Positions 46,252 to 57,234 of a stretch of DNA of 64,000 bases are shown piece after piece (position 1 is the stretch's first letter; each line of letters starts with the position of its first letter). The stretch is from contig CP111109.1 of the NCBI GenBank assembly GCA_026314275.1, positions 2,356,001 through 2,420,000 on the forward strand. Reading direction: 5' to 3'. The notes below the pieces were generated by a model. The model was given only the letters and a program-made list of their open reading frames with translations. It searched no databases and was not told where the DNA came from. The translations under genes were made by a program, and so were the position numbers. The DNA is from JAGOEY01 sp017997515 (GTDB taxonomy: Bacteria > Pseudomonadota > Gammaproteobacteria > Burkholderiales > Burkholderiaceae_C).

Positions 46252-47295
46252 TTACCCCGCAGGCACAGCCAGCTGCGCACGCCGAAACTCCCCCGGCGAT
46301 TCCCCTGTCCACCCCCTAAACGCCCGCGAAAAACTCTTCTCGTTGCGAAAGCCCACCGCCAGTGCAACCTGTTTGATCGGGCGGCTGCTGCGGCGCAGCT
46401 GGTCCATGGCCTGCTCGCGCCGCACCTCGTCTTTCAGCGCCTGCAGCGACACCCCTTCTTCATGCAGTTGCCGGTGCAGCGTGCGGCTGGACATGTGCAG
46501 CCGTGCGGCCAGCCCGTCGGCGGTGGCGGCGTGTACGGGTTGTGGCGTGCGCAGCAGCTCGCGCACCCGCTGGCCCAGCAGCCGGTCGCGTCGGTACTGC
46601 AGCACGGTCAGCGGCAGGGCGCGTTTGAGCATGGTGCGCAGCGCGGGTTCGTCGCGCTGCAGCGGCAGGGCCAGGTACTGCGCATCAAAGCTGACACTGG
46701 CCTGCGCTGCGCCAAACTGCACCGTGCCGGGGAACATCAGCGGGTAGGCGTCAGAGTGGCCGGGTGCCGCAAACGGAAAACGGGCGGCCCGCAGCGCAAT
46801 ACGTGAGTCAATGGCCCAGCAGGCATAGCCCAGCACAAACCGCAGGCTCGACACCAGGCAGAACTCGCGGAACTCGCCCAGCGGGCGGTTTTCGGTGATG
46901 GACATGGTGGCCACGCCGTCGGCCACCCGCAAGTCCAGCACGATGTCGCTGGTCAGCAGCCGGTGGTGGCGGCACCAGCGCTTCAGCGCCACACCCAGGT
47001 TGGGCGCGCCTAATGAGGCGCGGCACAACATGCCGTAGCTGCCCCAGGGCAGGCGGCGGCTGAACCAGCCCAGGGCTTCGTCGTCCAGCTCCTGCATGGC
47101 GTGGGCATTCAAAGCCTCGAACTGCGCGGCTGTGACCCGGGCATTTGGGTTTTTGACATCCTGCGGCGTAATCTGTGCCTGTTGCAGGGCCTGCGCCGGG
47201 TCCAGCCCCCGCGCTGTATAAGCATGCACCACCATTCGAACAAAGGCCATGGGGGTGGCAGCCCGGGCGGGCATGAGGGCAGGGTGGGGTGGCAT
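46252..47295 (-). CDS. AraC-family regulator beside the liu cluster
   Basis: The start at 47295 (MPPHPALMPARAATPMAFVR) gives 347 aa. It has a long N-terminal ligand domain of the arabinose-binding-like type used by AraC regulators of acyl-CoA genes, and a C-terminal double HTH (LAARLHMSSRTLHRQLHEEG, then IKQVALAVGFRNEKSFSRAF followed by RGWTGESPGEFRR). It is divergent from isovaleryl-CoA dehydrogenase and probably controls the liu operon. A CACAGC-GTAA-GCTGTG palindrome lies between the two starts. Confidence 0.88.
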   Translation of the reverse strand: MPPHPALMPARAATPMAFVRMVVHAYTARGLDPAQALQQAQITPQDVKNPNARVTAAQFEALNAHAMQELDDEALGWFSRRLPWGSYGMLCRASLGAPNLGVALKRWCRHHRLLTSDIVLDLRVADGVATMSITENRPLGEFREFCLVSSLRFVLGYACWAIDSRIALRAARFPFAAPGHSDAYPLMFPGTVQFGAAQASVSFDAQYLALPLQRDEPALRTMLKRALPLTVLQYRRDRLLGQRVRELLRTPQPVHAATADGLAARLHMSSRTLHRQLHEEGVSLQALKDEVRREQAMDQLRRSSRPIKQVALAVGFRNEKSFSRAFRGWTGESPGEFRRAQLAVPAG

Positions 47296-47355
47296 GGTAG
47301 CTTGCGAGGAGTGATGGCACGATTTGCAACCATTGTGGCCCCAAATGCGCCGCCA

Positions 47356-47371
47356 CACAGCGTAAGCTGTG
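47356..47371. promoter_or_regulatory. Palindrome upstream of the AraC gene, possible operator
   Basis: CACAGC-GTAA-GCTGTG is a perfect 6-bp dyad with a 4-bp centre, 61 bp upstream of the AraC start and just before the family B repeat. AraC proteins more often bind direct repeats, so this could belong to another regulator. Confidence 0.35.
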
Positions 47372-47378
47372 GGTTTGA

Positions 47379-47527
47379 GTAACTACTCAGTCCGTTGCAT
47401 CCAACCGCATGGGGCGCGCGCGGCCCTTCAAGAAGACACCGTGGAACTGGCTTTGCCAGGCCACTGGTGTCGCCCCCTGCAAGGGGGTTGGCGAGAGCGG
47501 CAGCGAAGCCTGGGGGTGAGTCGTTAC
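47379..47527. repeat. Family B MITE-like repeat in the liuA promoter region
   Basis: This 149-bp copy has the clearest ends: GTAACTACTCA at 47379-47389 and TGAGTCGTTAC at 47517-47527, inverted with one mismatch. The core contains GGCTTTGCCAGGCC and CCCCCTGCAAGGGGG. It ends 28 bp before the liuA start codon, so any liuA promoter is inside it or upstream of it. Confidence 0.7.
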
Positions 47528-47555
47528 GGAACTGAATTCTTTGAGGAGACAACCC

Positions 47556-48728
47556 ATGCACGATCCCGGCCTGAATTTCGACCTGGGTGACACCATTGAT
47601 GCACTGCGCGATGCGATCCAGGACTTCTGCGCCCACGAGGTCACCCCACGCGCTGCCGCCATTGACCGTGACAACCTGTTCCCGCACGACCTGTGGGCCA
47701 AGCTCGGTGAGTTGGGCCTCCACGGCATGACGGTGAAAGAGGAGTACGGCGGCACCGAGCTGGGTTACCTGGCGCACATCGTGGCGATGGAAGAGGTGTC
47801 TCGCGCATCGGCTTCGGTGGGCCTGTCGTATGGCGCGCACAGCAACCTGTGTGTGAACCAGATCCACCGCAACGGCACCGACGCGCAGAAAGCCAAATAC
47901 CTGCCCAAGCTGGTGAGTGGTGAACACGTCGGCGCACTGGCGATGAGCGAGCCGAATGCGGGCAGCGACGTGGTGAGTATGAAGCTCAAGGCCGAGAAGA
48001 AAGACGGCTACTACGTGCTGAACGGCGGCAAGATGTGGATCACCAACGGCGGCGACGCCGACACGCTGGTGATCTACGGCAAGAGTGAACCCGAGATGGG
48101 CGCACGCGGCATGACGGCGTTTATCGTCGAGAAGAACTTCAAGGGCTTCAGCGCAGGCACCAAACTCGACAAACTCGGCATGCGCGGCTCCAACACCTAT
48201 CCGCTGTTCTTCGACAACTGCGAGGTGCCCGAAGAAAACGTGCTGGGCGGCGAAGGTATGGGCGCCAAGGTGCTGATGAGCGGTTTGGATTACGAGCGCG
48301 CCGTGTTGTCGGGCGGCCCGCTGGGCATCATGGCCGCGTGTATGGACGCGGTGATCCCCTATATCCACGAACGTAAACAGTTTGGCCAGAGCATCGGTGA
48401 ATTCCAGCTGATGCAGGGCAAGATCGCCGACATGTACAGCACCTGGCAGGCCACACGTGCCTACGTGTACGCCGTGGGCAAGGCCTGCGACCGCAACGAC
48501 CACGCGCGCACCTTCCGCAAGGACGCAGCAGGCGCCATCCTCTACGCCGCCGAGAAGGCGACCTGGATGGCCGGTGAAGCCATCCAGACGCTGGGTGGTG
48601 TGGGCTACACCAAGGACTTCCCGGTGGAGCGGCTGTGGCGTGACGCCAAGCTGTACGAGATCGGCGCGGGCACGAGTGAAGTGCGCCGCATGCTGATCGG
48701 CCGCGAGTTGTTTGCAGAAACCTCCTGA
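47556..48728 (+). CDS. liuA: Isovaleryl-CoA dehydrogenase
   Basis: The start at 47556 (MHDPGLNFDLGDTIDALRDA) with GAGGAGAC before it gives 390 aa. Signatures: SASVGLSYGAHSNLCVNQI near 85, ALAMSEPNAGSDVVSMKLKA near 128, GLDYERAVLSGGPLGIMAA with the E in the DYER segment characteristic of isovaleryl-CoA dehydrogenases, and QTLGGVGYTKDFPVERLWRD near 350. It oxidises isovaleryl-CoA to 3-methylcrotonyl-CoA in leucine degradation. It is the first gene of the liu cluster. Confidence 0.93.
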   Translation: MHDPGLNFDLGDTIDALRDAIQDFCAHEVTPRAAAIDRDNLFPHDLWAKLGELGLHGMTVKEEYGGTELGYLAHIVAMEEVSRASASVGLSYGAHSNLCVNQIHRNGTDAQKAKYLPKLVSGEHVGALAMSEPNAGSDVVSMKLKAEKKDGYYVLNGGKMWITNGGDADTLVIYGKSEPEMGARGMTAFIVEKNFKGFSAGTKLDKLGMRGSNTYPLFFDNCEVPEENVLGGEGMGAKVLMSGLDYERAVLSGGPLGIMAACMDAVIPYIHERKQFGQSIGEFQLMQGKIADMYSTWQATRAYVYAVGKACDRNDHARTFRKDAAGAILYAAEKATWMAGEAIQTLGGVGYTKDFPVERLWRDAKLYEIGAGTSEVRRMLIGRELFAETS

Positions 48729-48732
48729 CCCC

Positions 48733-50393
<1,661 letters not shown>

Positions 50394-50397
<4 letters not shown>

Positions 50398-52001
50398 GCA
50401 AGATCGAGACAAAACTCAACGCCCGCTCTGCGGACTTCCAGGCCAACGCCACCGCCATGCGCGCGCTGGTGGACGACCTGCAAGCGCAGTTCGCCAAAGT
50501 GGAGGCAGGTGGTGGTGAAGCCGCCCGTGCCAAACACACGGCGCGTGGCAAGCTGCTGCCGCGTGACCGGGTGCAGATGCTGCTGGACCCGGGCACGCCT
50601 TTTCTGGAGTTGTCGCCCCTGGCAGCGTACGGCATGTACAAGGGCGACGCACCGGGCGCGGGCCTGATTGCGGGCATCGGCCGGGTCAGTGGTGTGGACT
50701 GTATGGTGGTGTGTAACGACGCCACGGTGAAGGGCGGCACCTACTACCCCCTCACCGTGAAGAAACACCTGCGTGCCCAAGAGATCGCCGAGCAGAACCA
50801 CCTGCCCTGTATCTACCTGGTGGACAGCGGCGGTGCCAATCTGCCCAACCAGGACGAAGTTTTCCCCGACCGCGACCACTTCGGCCGCATCTTCTACAAC
50901 CAGGCCAACATGAGTGCGCAGGGCATAGCGCAGATCGCCGTGGTGATGGGCAGCTGCACCGCAGGTGGTGCCTATGTGCCCGCCATGAGTGACGAGTCCA
51001 TCATCGTCAAGAACCAGGGCACCATCTTCCTGGGCGGCCCGCCGCTGGTGAAGGCCGCCACGGGTGAGGTGGTGAGCGCGGAAGACCTGGGTGGCGGCGA
51101 CGTACACACCCGCCTGTCGGGTGTGGCCGACCACCTGGCGCAGAACGACATGCATGCGCTGGCGCTGGCACGCACCGCTGTCAAGAATTTGAACCAAAAA
51201 CAGGCTCCAGCCCAGGATACACCTGCACCTGCAGCTCCTGAATATGCAGCAGAAGAGCTGTACGGCGTGATCCCGGTGGACACCCGCAAACCCTTCGACG
51301 TGCGCGAGATCATCGCCCGCATCGTGGACGGCAGCCAGTTCGACGAGTTCAAGGCACGTTACGGCACCACACTGGTCACCGGCTTCGCGCGGATCGAAGG
51401 TATGCCCGTGGGCATCATCGCCAACAACGGCATCCTGTTCAGCGAGTCGGCCCTCAAGGCCGCGCACTTCATCGAGCTGTGCTGCCAGCGCAAGATCCCG
51501 CTGGTCTTCCTGCAGAACATCACCGGCTTCATGGTGGGCCGCAAGTACGAAAACGAAGGCATCGCCCGCAACGGCGCCAAGATGGTGACGGCCGTGGCAA
51601 CGGCCAACGTGCCCAAGTTCACCATCATCATCGGCGGCAGCTTCGGTGCAGGCAACTACGGCATGTGCGGCCGGGCCTACTCGCCCCGCTTCCTGTGGAT
51701 GTGGCCCAACGCACGGATCAGCGTGATGGGCGGCGAGCAGGCCGCGAGTGTGCTGGCCACCGTCAAGCGTGACGGCATCGAGGGCAAGGGCGGGCAGTGG
51801 AGCGTCGAGGAGGAAGAAGCCTTCAAAGCCCCGATCCGCCAGCAGTACGAAGACCAGGGCCACCCCTACTACGCCACGGCGCGGCTGTGGGACGACGGCA
51901 TCATCGACCCGGCCGATACACGCCGTGTGCTGGCGTTGGGTTTGGCCGCGTCGCAGCACGCCCCGATTCCTGAGCCGAAGTTCGGCATCTTCCGCATGTG
52001 A
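50394..52001 (+). CDS. liuB: Methylcrotonyl-CoA carboxylase beta subunit
   Basis: The start at 50394 overlaps the previous stop. The 535-aa carboxyltransferase subunit has the family length and signatures: LVDSGGANLPNQDEVFPDRD near 140, MGSCTAGGAYVPAMSDE near 185, FLQNITGFMVGRKYENEG near 375, and IIGGSFGAGNYGMCGRAYSP near 412. It transfers carboxyl from biotin to 3-methylcrotonyl-CoA. A Pro/Ala-rich linker near residue 270-285 has unusual composition but normal length. Confidence 0.95.
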
Positions 52002-52018
52002 GCCTGCGGCCCCTCGCC

Positions 52019-52528
52019 ATGGACCCCGTTGCCCACTTCACCACACTGGCGCGCTACAACGCCTGGGCCACGGCGCGCCTGCTGGACGCGGTGGCACGGG
52101 TGCCCGAGGTCGACTACCGGCGCGATGTGGGGCTGTTCTTCCGCAGCATCCACGGCACGCTCAACCACCTGCTGGTGGGTGAGCACCAGCTGTGGTTTGT
52201 GCGTTTCTCCGAAGGCAGCTCGCCCCGTGTGGCGCTGGATGCCGAGGCGGAGCCCGACCGCCCCGTGCTCGACGCCCGCCTGCGTGCAGGTGCCGCGCGC
52301 TGGGAGCCGCTGGTGAAGAGTGTGGCCCCTGCCCGCTGGGAGGGCTCGCTGGACTACACCACCATGCGCGGCACGGCGGCGTCGCTGCCTTTCGCGGCCA
52401 CGCTGACCCATGTGTTCAACCACGGCACCCACCACCGGGGGCAAGTCACCGCCGCGCTGACCGCGCTGGGCCAGCCCTGTCCCGAGCTCGATCTGGTCTA
52501 TTACCTGCAAAACCCCACCACCCCATGA
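52019..52528 (+). CDS. DinB-family protein
   Basis: The ATG at 52019 (MDPVAHFTTLARYNAWATAR) gives 169 aa; a GTG at 51998 overlapping the liuB stop is a possible alternative. The DinB four-helix fold is shown by three metal-binding histidines: HGTLNHLLVGEH near 45 and HVFNHGTHHRGQVTAALTAL near 130. The family includes thiol-dependent transferases. Its place between the carboxylase and hydratase genes, with a 4-bp overlap downstream, is unexplained by leucine catabolism. Confidence 0.88.
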   Translation: MDPVAHFTTLARYNAWATARLLDAVARVPEVDYRRDVGLFFRSIHGTLNHLLVGEHQLWFVRFSEGSSPRVALDAEAEPDRPVLDARLRAGAARWEPLVKSVAPARWEGSLDYTTMRGTAASLPFAATLTHVFNHGTHHRGQVTAALTALGQPCPELDLVYYLQNPTTP

Positions 52529-53307
52529 GCCAGCACCTTTCCATCACCCAAACCGGCCCCGTGGCGCGTATCACGCTCACCATGCCCGAGATCCGCAACG
52601 CTTTCAGCGACGAGGTCATCCAGGCCATCACCGAAGCCTTTGCCGACGTGGGCGCCCGTGCCGATGTGCGCGCCGTGGTGCTGGCCGCTGAGGGCCCGGC
52701 CTTCTGCGCTGGCGCCAACCTGAACTGGATGCGGCGTATGGCCGACTACACCCGCGAGGAGAACCTGGCCGATGCCAGCAAACTCGCCGCAATGCTGCGC
52801 ACCATCGCCGAGTGCCCCAAGCCCACCATCGCCCGCGTGCAGGGTGACGTGTACGCCGGGGGTATGGGCCTGGTGGCGGCCTGTGACATGGCGGTGAGTG
52901 TGGACACGGCCTGGTACTGCCTGAGTGAGGTGAAGATCGGCCTGGCCCCCGCCACCATCAGCCCCTATGTGATCCGCGCCATGGGTGCCCGTGCGGCACA
53001 GCGTTATTTTCTGACCGCCGAGCGTTTCACGGCTGCCGAGGCGCACCGCATCGGTTTTGTGCACGAGGTGGTGACTGCGGACGCGCTGGACGCCAAGGTG
53101 GACGAACTGCTGAAAGCTCTGACCAGCGCCAGCCCCGCTGCCGTGGTGGCCTGCAAGACCCTGGTGGCCGACGTAGTGGGCCGGGACATCGATGAAGGCC
53201 TGATTGCCTACACGGTGGAGGCCATTGCCGACATCCGCGCCAGCGCCGAGGGCCGCGAAGGTGTGCAGGCCTTCCTGAACAAACGTAAACCTGCGTGGCT
53301 GTTGTGA
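52525..53307 (+). CDS. liuC: Methylglutaconyl-CoA hydratase
   Basis: The start at 52525 overlaps the DinB stop. The 260-aa crotonase has FCAGANLNWMRRMADYTREE near 65, the motif seen in LiuC/AUH hydratases, then VQGDVYAGGMGLVAACDMAV near 110 and SEVKIGLAPATISPYVIRAM near 138. It hydrates 3-methylglutaconyl-CoA to HMG-CoA. Position between the two carboxylase subunit genes supports the assignment. Confidence 0.92.
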   Translation: MSQHLSITQTGPVARITLTMPEIRNAFSDEVIQAITEAFADVGARADVRAVVLAAEGPAFCAGANLNWMRRMADYTREENLADASKLAAMLRTIAECPKPTIARVQGDVYAGGMGLVAACDMAVSVDTAWYCLSEVKIGLAPATISPYVIRAMGARAAQRYFLTAERFTAAEAHRIGFVHEVVTADALDAKVDELLKALTSASPAAVVACKTLVADVVGRDIDEGLIAYTVEAIADIRASAEGREGVQAFLNKRKPAWLL

Positions 53308-53317
53308 GGCTGTCCCC

Positions 53318-54040
53318 ATGATCGACACCATCGTCCAGTGGCTCCACGGCATCGGCCTACACACCGACCCCGCCGTCGCTGCATCCGCCGAGGCCATGGG
53401 CCAGCAGGCCGGGCAGGCCCTGGGCCAGATGGACATGCCCGCGTTGCTGGCGTTGGCGGGCGCGTTGGGCTGGGCCAGCGGCTTCCGGCTGTATGCCGTG
53501 GTGTTCCTGGTGGGGGTGATGGGCGCCGCCGACCTGGTGCCCTTGCCCAGCGGCCTGCATTTGCTGGAGCACCCGGTGGTGCTGGCGGTGAGCGGCTTCA
53601 TGCTGCTGGTGGAGTTTTTTGCCGACAAGGTGCCGTGGGTGGACAGCCTGTGGGACTCGGTGAACAGCGTCATCCGTATTCCCGGCGGTGCGCTGCTGGC
53701 CGCTGGTGTGTTTGGCGGCGACAACGCGGTGTGGGGCATGGTGGCCGGCCTGCTGGGCGGATCACTCGCCGCCACATCCTTCGCCACCAAAGCCACGGCC
53801 CGTGCGGCGATCAACACCTCACCCGAGCCTTTCTCCAACTGGCTGGCCTCGCTGTTCGAGGATGGGCTGGTAGTGGCCGTCGTATGGATGGCGACCCAGT
53901 ACCCCGTTGCCTTTGGTGTGGCACTGGTGGTGATGCTGGTGCTGTCGGTGGTTTTGCTGGTGGTGCTGTGGAAGTTCCTGCGCGTGGTGCTGGGCAAGCT
54001 GCGTACCGTTTTTGCTGGCGCACAAGCCCGCCCCGTTTGA
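53318..54040 (+). CDS. DUF4126 membrane protein
   Basis: The 240-aa protein has an N-terminal tail and then several hydrophobic segments with the DUF4126 pattern LALAGALGWASGFRLYAVVF, GLHLLEHPVVLAVSGFMLLV, and ADKVPWVDSLWDSVNSVIRI followed by PGGALLAAGVFG. Function is unknown. It is embedded in the liu operon, 10 bp after liuC and 18 bp before liuD. Confidence 0.85.
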   Translation: MIDTIVQWLHGIGLHTDPAVAASAEAMGQQAGQALGQMDMPALLALAGALGWASGFRLYAVVFLVGVMGAADLVPLPSGLHLLEHPVVLAVSGFMLLVEFFADKVPWVDSLWDSVNSVIRIPGGALLAAGVFGGDNAVWGMVAGLLGGSLAATSFATKATARAAINTSPEPFSNWLASLFEDGLVVAVVWMATQYPVAFGVALVVMLVLSVVLLVVLWKFLRVVLGKLRTVFAGAQARPV

Positions 54041-54058
54041 GATTCAAGGAGACAGACT

Positions 54059-56056
54059 ATGTTTAAAAAGATTCTGATTGCCAACCGTGGGGAAATCGCC
54101 TGCCGTGTGGCTGCTACCGCCCGCCGCATGGGCATCCGCACCGTGGCGGTGTATTCCGATGCCGATGCCGACGCCAAACACGTCCATGCTTGCGACGAGG
54201 CTGTGTACCTGGGCGGCAGCGCGCCGAAGGACAGCTACCTGCGATGGGAAAAAATACTCGACGCCGCCCGCGCCACGGGAGCCCAGGCGGTGCACCCCGG
54301 CTATGGTTTTCTGAGCGAGAACGAAGAGTTTGCCCAGGCCTGCCAGGACGCCGGTGTGGTGTTTATCGGCCCGCCACCCTCGGCCATCAAGGACATGGGG
54401 CTCAAGGCCGAGTCCAAACAGCTCATGGAAAAAGCCGGTGTGCCCCTGGTGCCCGGTTACCACGGTGCCGACCAGGACCCGGCGCTGCTGCAGCGCGAGG
54501 CGGACCGCATCGGTTACCCCGTGCTCATCAAGGCCAGCGCGGGTGGTGGCGGCAAGGGTATGCGTGCGGTGGACAAGTCGGAAGACTTCGCGGCGGCGCT
54601 GGCGTCCTGCCAGCGCGAGGCCATCAACAGCTTTGGCGACGACGCTGTGCTGATTGAAAAATACGTGCAACGCCCGCGCCACATCGAGATCCAGGTGTTC
54701 GGCGACACCCAGGGCAACTACGTGTACCTGTTCGAGCGCGACTGCTCGGTGCAGCGCCGCCACCAGAAGGTGCTGGAAGAAGCGCCTGCGCCGGGCATGA
54801 CCGAGGCGATGCGCCAGCAGATGGGCGAGGCCGCAGTGAGTGCAGCCCGCGCTGTGAATTACGTGGGTGCAGGCACGGTGGAATTCATCGTCGAGCAGCG
54901 CGCGGACGGTTCGATGAACTTCTTCTTCATGGAGATGAACACCCGCCTGCAGGTGGAGCACCCGGTCACCGAAGCCATCACCGGGCAAGACCTGGTGGAG
55001 TGGCAATTACGCGTGGCCTCGGGTGAGCCGCTGCCGCTGCTGCAAGACCAGCTGCGTATCACCGGCCATGCTATCGAAGCGCGTATCTGCGCCGAGAACC
55101 CCGACAACAACTTCCTGCCCGCCACTGGCACGTTACATGTGTACGGCCTGCCCGCGTGTGTGACCTTCGAACGTGGCGAGACACGGGTGGACTCGGGCGT
55201 GCGCCAGGGTGACGCCATTTCGCCTTTCTACGACTCGATGGTGGCCAAACTCATCGTACACGGCGACACCCGTGAACAGGCACTGGCGCGGCTCGACGCT
55301 GCGCTGGAGCAGGTGCGTATCGTGGGGCTGGCCACCAATGTGCAGTTCCTGCGGCTGGTGGCACGCAGCCACTCTTTTGCGCAGGCCGAGCTGGACACCG
55401 CACTGATCCAGCGTGAGCAGGCTGTGCTGTTCCACCAGGAAAAGGTCGGCCTGCCGCTGGCCGCCGCCGCAGCTGTCGCGCGTGCGCTGCTGGACGAGCG
55501 TGCGCGCGTGGGCCGGAGCCCTTTCAGCCAGCGTGACGGCTGGCGCTCGCACGGGGTGGTGACGCGCCGCTTTGCCGTCGAATTCCACGGCGAGCCCCAT
55601 GCCGTGCTGCTGCGGTACCTGCACGACGGCGCTTTGCAACTGCAGGTGGGCGACACCACGGGTGTGCTGCAGTTCAGCGAAGTGGCTGGCGGCATCGACC
55701 TGCAGTTTGCCGGCCAGCGCCAGACGGTGCAGGTGTGGCGCCAGGGCGAGACCGACCATGTGTTCTGCGCCCTGGGTGCCACCCAGATCGTGGACGTGGA
55801 CCTGCTGGCCCACGCGGGTGAGTCGCAGGCCGAAGGCGGACGCCTCACCGCACCCATGCCGGGCAAGGTGGTGTCCTTCGCCGTCAAGGCGGGCGACAAG
55901 GTCACCAAGGGCCAGGCCCTGGCCGTGATGGAAGCCATGAAGATGGAACACACCATTGCCGCGCCCGCCGACGGCACCGTGCAGGAGCTGCTCTACACCC
56001 CGGGCGACCAGGTAACGGAAGGGGCGGAGCTGCTGAAATTGGCCGCAGCACAATAG
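54059..56056 (+). CDS. liuD: Methylcrotonyl-CoA carboxylase alpha subunit (biotin carboxylase)
   Basis: The 665-aa protein has a biotin carboxylase domain (FKKILIANRGEIACRVAATA at the start, ATP-grasp with KASAGGGGKGMRAV near 160 and EMNTRLQVEHPVTEAITGQD near 293) and a C-terminal biotin domain with the biotinyl lysine in VMEAMKMEH near 627. It carboxylates its own biotin with bicarbonate and ATP and works with LiuB. The 665-aa length is typical of the MCC alpha subunit. Confidence 0.95.
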   Translation: MFKKILIANRGEIACRVAATARRMGIRTVAVYSDADADAKHVHACDEAVYLGGSAPKDSYLRWEKILDAARATGAQAVHPGYGFLSENEEFAQACQDAGVVFIGPPPSAIKDMGLKAESKQLMEKAGVPLVPGYHGADQDPALLQREADRIGYPVLIKASAGGGGKGMRAVDKSEDFAAALASCQREAINSFGDDAVLIEKYVQRPRHIEIQVFGDTQGNYVYLFERDCSVQRRHQKVLEEAPAPGMTEAMRQQMGEAAVSAARAVNYVGAGTVEFIVEQRADGSMNFFFMEMNTRLQVEHPVTEAITGQDLVEWQLRVASGEPLPLLQDQLRITGHAIEARICAENPDNNFLPATGTLHVYGLPACVTFERGETRVDSGVRQGDAISPFYDSMVAKLIVHGDTREQALARLDAALEQVRIVGLATNVQFLRLVARSHSFAQAELDTALIQREQAVLFHQEKVGLPLAAAAAVARALLDERARVGRSPFSQRDGWRSHGVVTRRFAVEFHGEPHAVLLRYLHDGALQLQVGDTTGVLQFSEVAGGIDLQFAGQRQTVQVWRQGETDHVFCALGATQIVDVDLLAHAGESQAEGGRLTAPMPGKVVSFAVKAGDKVTKGQALAVMEAMKMEHTIAAPADGTVQELLYTPGDQVTEGAELLKLAAAQ

Positions 56057-56060
56057 GCCC

Positions 56061-56981
56061 ATGCACATCACTTTTTTCAGCAAAGACACCAAGCCCGAAC
56101 CCTGGGTCAACGCATTGCGCCAGCAACTGCCCGAGGCCCGGGTCGAGGCCTGGGCACCAGGCGCTGAGCCCGCCGACTACGCCGTGGTCTGGGCTCCGCC
56201 ACAGGACTTTCTGGACGCGCAGCCCCGGCTCAAAGGCCTCTTCAACATTGGCGCGGGGGTGGATGCGCTGATGCAATTACGCCTGCCCACCGGTGTGCCC
56301 GTGGTGCGGCTGGACGATGCGGGTATGTCGGTGCAGATGGCCGAATATGTGTGCCATGCGGTGATCCGTTACTTCCGCGAGCTGGACGTGTATGCCGAAG
56401 AGGCGCAGCAAGCCCACTGGGCGTTTCGCCGTCCGCGTATACGCGCCGATTTCACCGTGGGAGTGATGGGCCTGGGCGTGCTGGGCCAGCGGGTGGCGCA
56501 GGCGCTGCGCGGCTTCGAGTTCCCCGTGGTCGGCTGGAGCCGCACGCCGCGCCAGGTCGAAGGCATCACCTGCCATGCGGGCGCTGAAGGGCTCAGTGCA
56601 TTCCTGGGTGCCAGCCAGGTGCTGGTGAACCTGCTGCCGCTGACCCCCGACACCGAAAACATCCTGAACCGCGACACCCTGGCGCAGTTGCGGCCCGGTG
56701 CCTATGTCATCAACGTGGCGCGTGGTGCGCACCTGGTCGACGCGGACCTGCTGGCGCTGCTCGACAGCGGGCACCTCGCAGGGGCCACACTCGATGTGTT
56801 CCGCACCGAGCCGTTGCCCGCCGAGCACCCGTTCTGGCAGCACCGCTGCATCACCGTCACGCCGCACACCTCGGCCCGCACCCTGCGCGATGAAAGTGTG
56901 GCGCAGATCGCCGGCAAGATCCGCGCGCTGCAGCGGGGTGAGTTCATCACGGGCGTTGTAGATCCATTACGCGGCTATTGA
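56061..56981 (+). CDS. ghrA: Glyoxylate/hydroxypyruvate reductase A-like
   Basis: The 306-aa D-2-hydroxyacid dehydrogenase has the NAD(P) site VGVMGLGVLGQRVAQAL near 135, LPLTPDTENILNRDTLAQLR near 195, ARGAHLVDADLLALLDSGHL and the catalytic histidine in VTPHTSARTLRDES near 280. It reduces glyoxylate or hydroxypyruvate. Its position 4 bp after liuD is common in related genomes I recall, but there is no known link to leucine breakdown. Confidence 0.87.
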   Translation: MHITFFSKDTKPEPWVNALRQQLPEARVEAWAPGAEPADYAVVWAPPQDFLDAQPRLKGLFNIGAGVDALMQLRLPTGVPVVRLDDAGMSVQMAEYVCHAVIRYFRELDVYAEEAQQAHWAFRRPRIRADFTVGVMGLGVLGQRVAQALRGFEFPVVGWSRTPRQVEGITCHAGAEGLSAFLGASQVLVNLLPLTPDTENILNRDTLAQLRPGAYVINVARGAHLVDADLLALLDSGHLAGATLDVFRTEPLPAEHPFWQHRCITVTPHTSARTLRDESVAQIAGKIRALQRGEFITGVVDPLRGY

Positions 56982-56982
56982 T

Positions 56983-57216
56983 CCTAGAAACCGCAGTTGA
57001 CCGCTTATTTATCGTCAAAAGTACTTATGAAGACAGCATTCTCCAGCTTCGATCACGTTCACCTGTGGGGTGAGAGCGCTATGCACCCGGCAGCACCCCG
57101 CTCGGCGCACCATGCGGCGTTGCTCGTCCTTGCGGGCAAGAGCCCGCTGCGTCCTCGCGCCTTGCCTGGCACGCCGATCGCGGCACTGACGGGCGCATTC
57201 AACTGCGGTTTCTAGG
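56983..57216. mobile_element. 234-bp element with terminal inverted repeats, MITE-like
   Basis: The left end (56983-57004) contains CTAGAAACCGCAGTTGA and the right end (57195-57216) contains TCAACTGCGGTTTCTAG; over 22 bp they are inverted with two mismatches. The interior has no credible gene and includes TATTTATCGTCAAAAGTACT. It lies exactly between ghrA and the HMG-CoA lyase gene, starting at the ghrA stop codon. No target duplication is clear. Confidence 0.65.
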
Positions 57217-57234
57217 CTGATTGAAGGAATTTTG

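Noticed and set aside
51170..51250. Apparent repeat-derived insertion in the liuB linker
   Set aside because: The segment is compositionally odd and resembles repeat flanks, but its length equals that of homologous carboxylases, so nothing is inserted.
56997..57215. 72-aa open frame inside the terminal-inverted-repeat element
   Set aside because: No homology pattern, no ribosome site, and its end lies in the inverted repeat.
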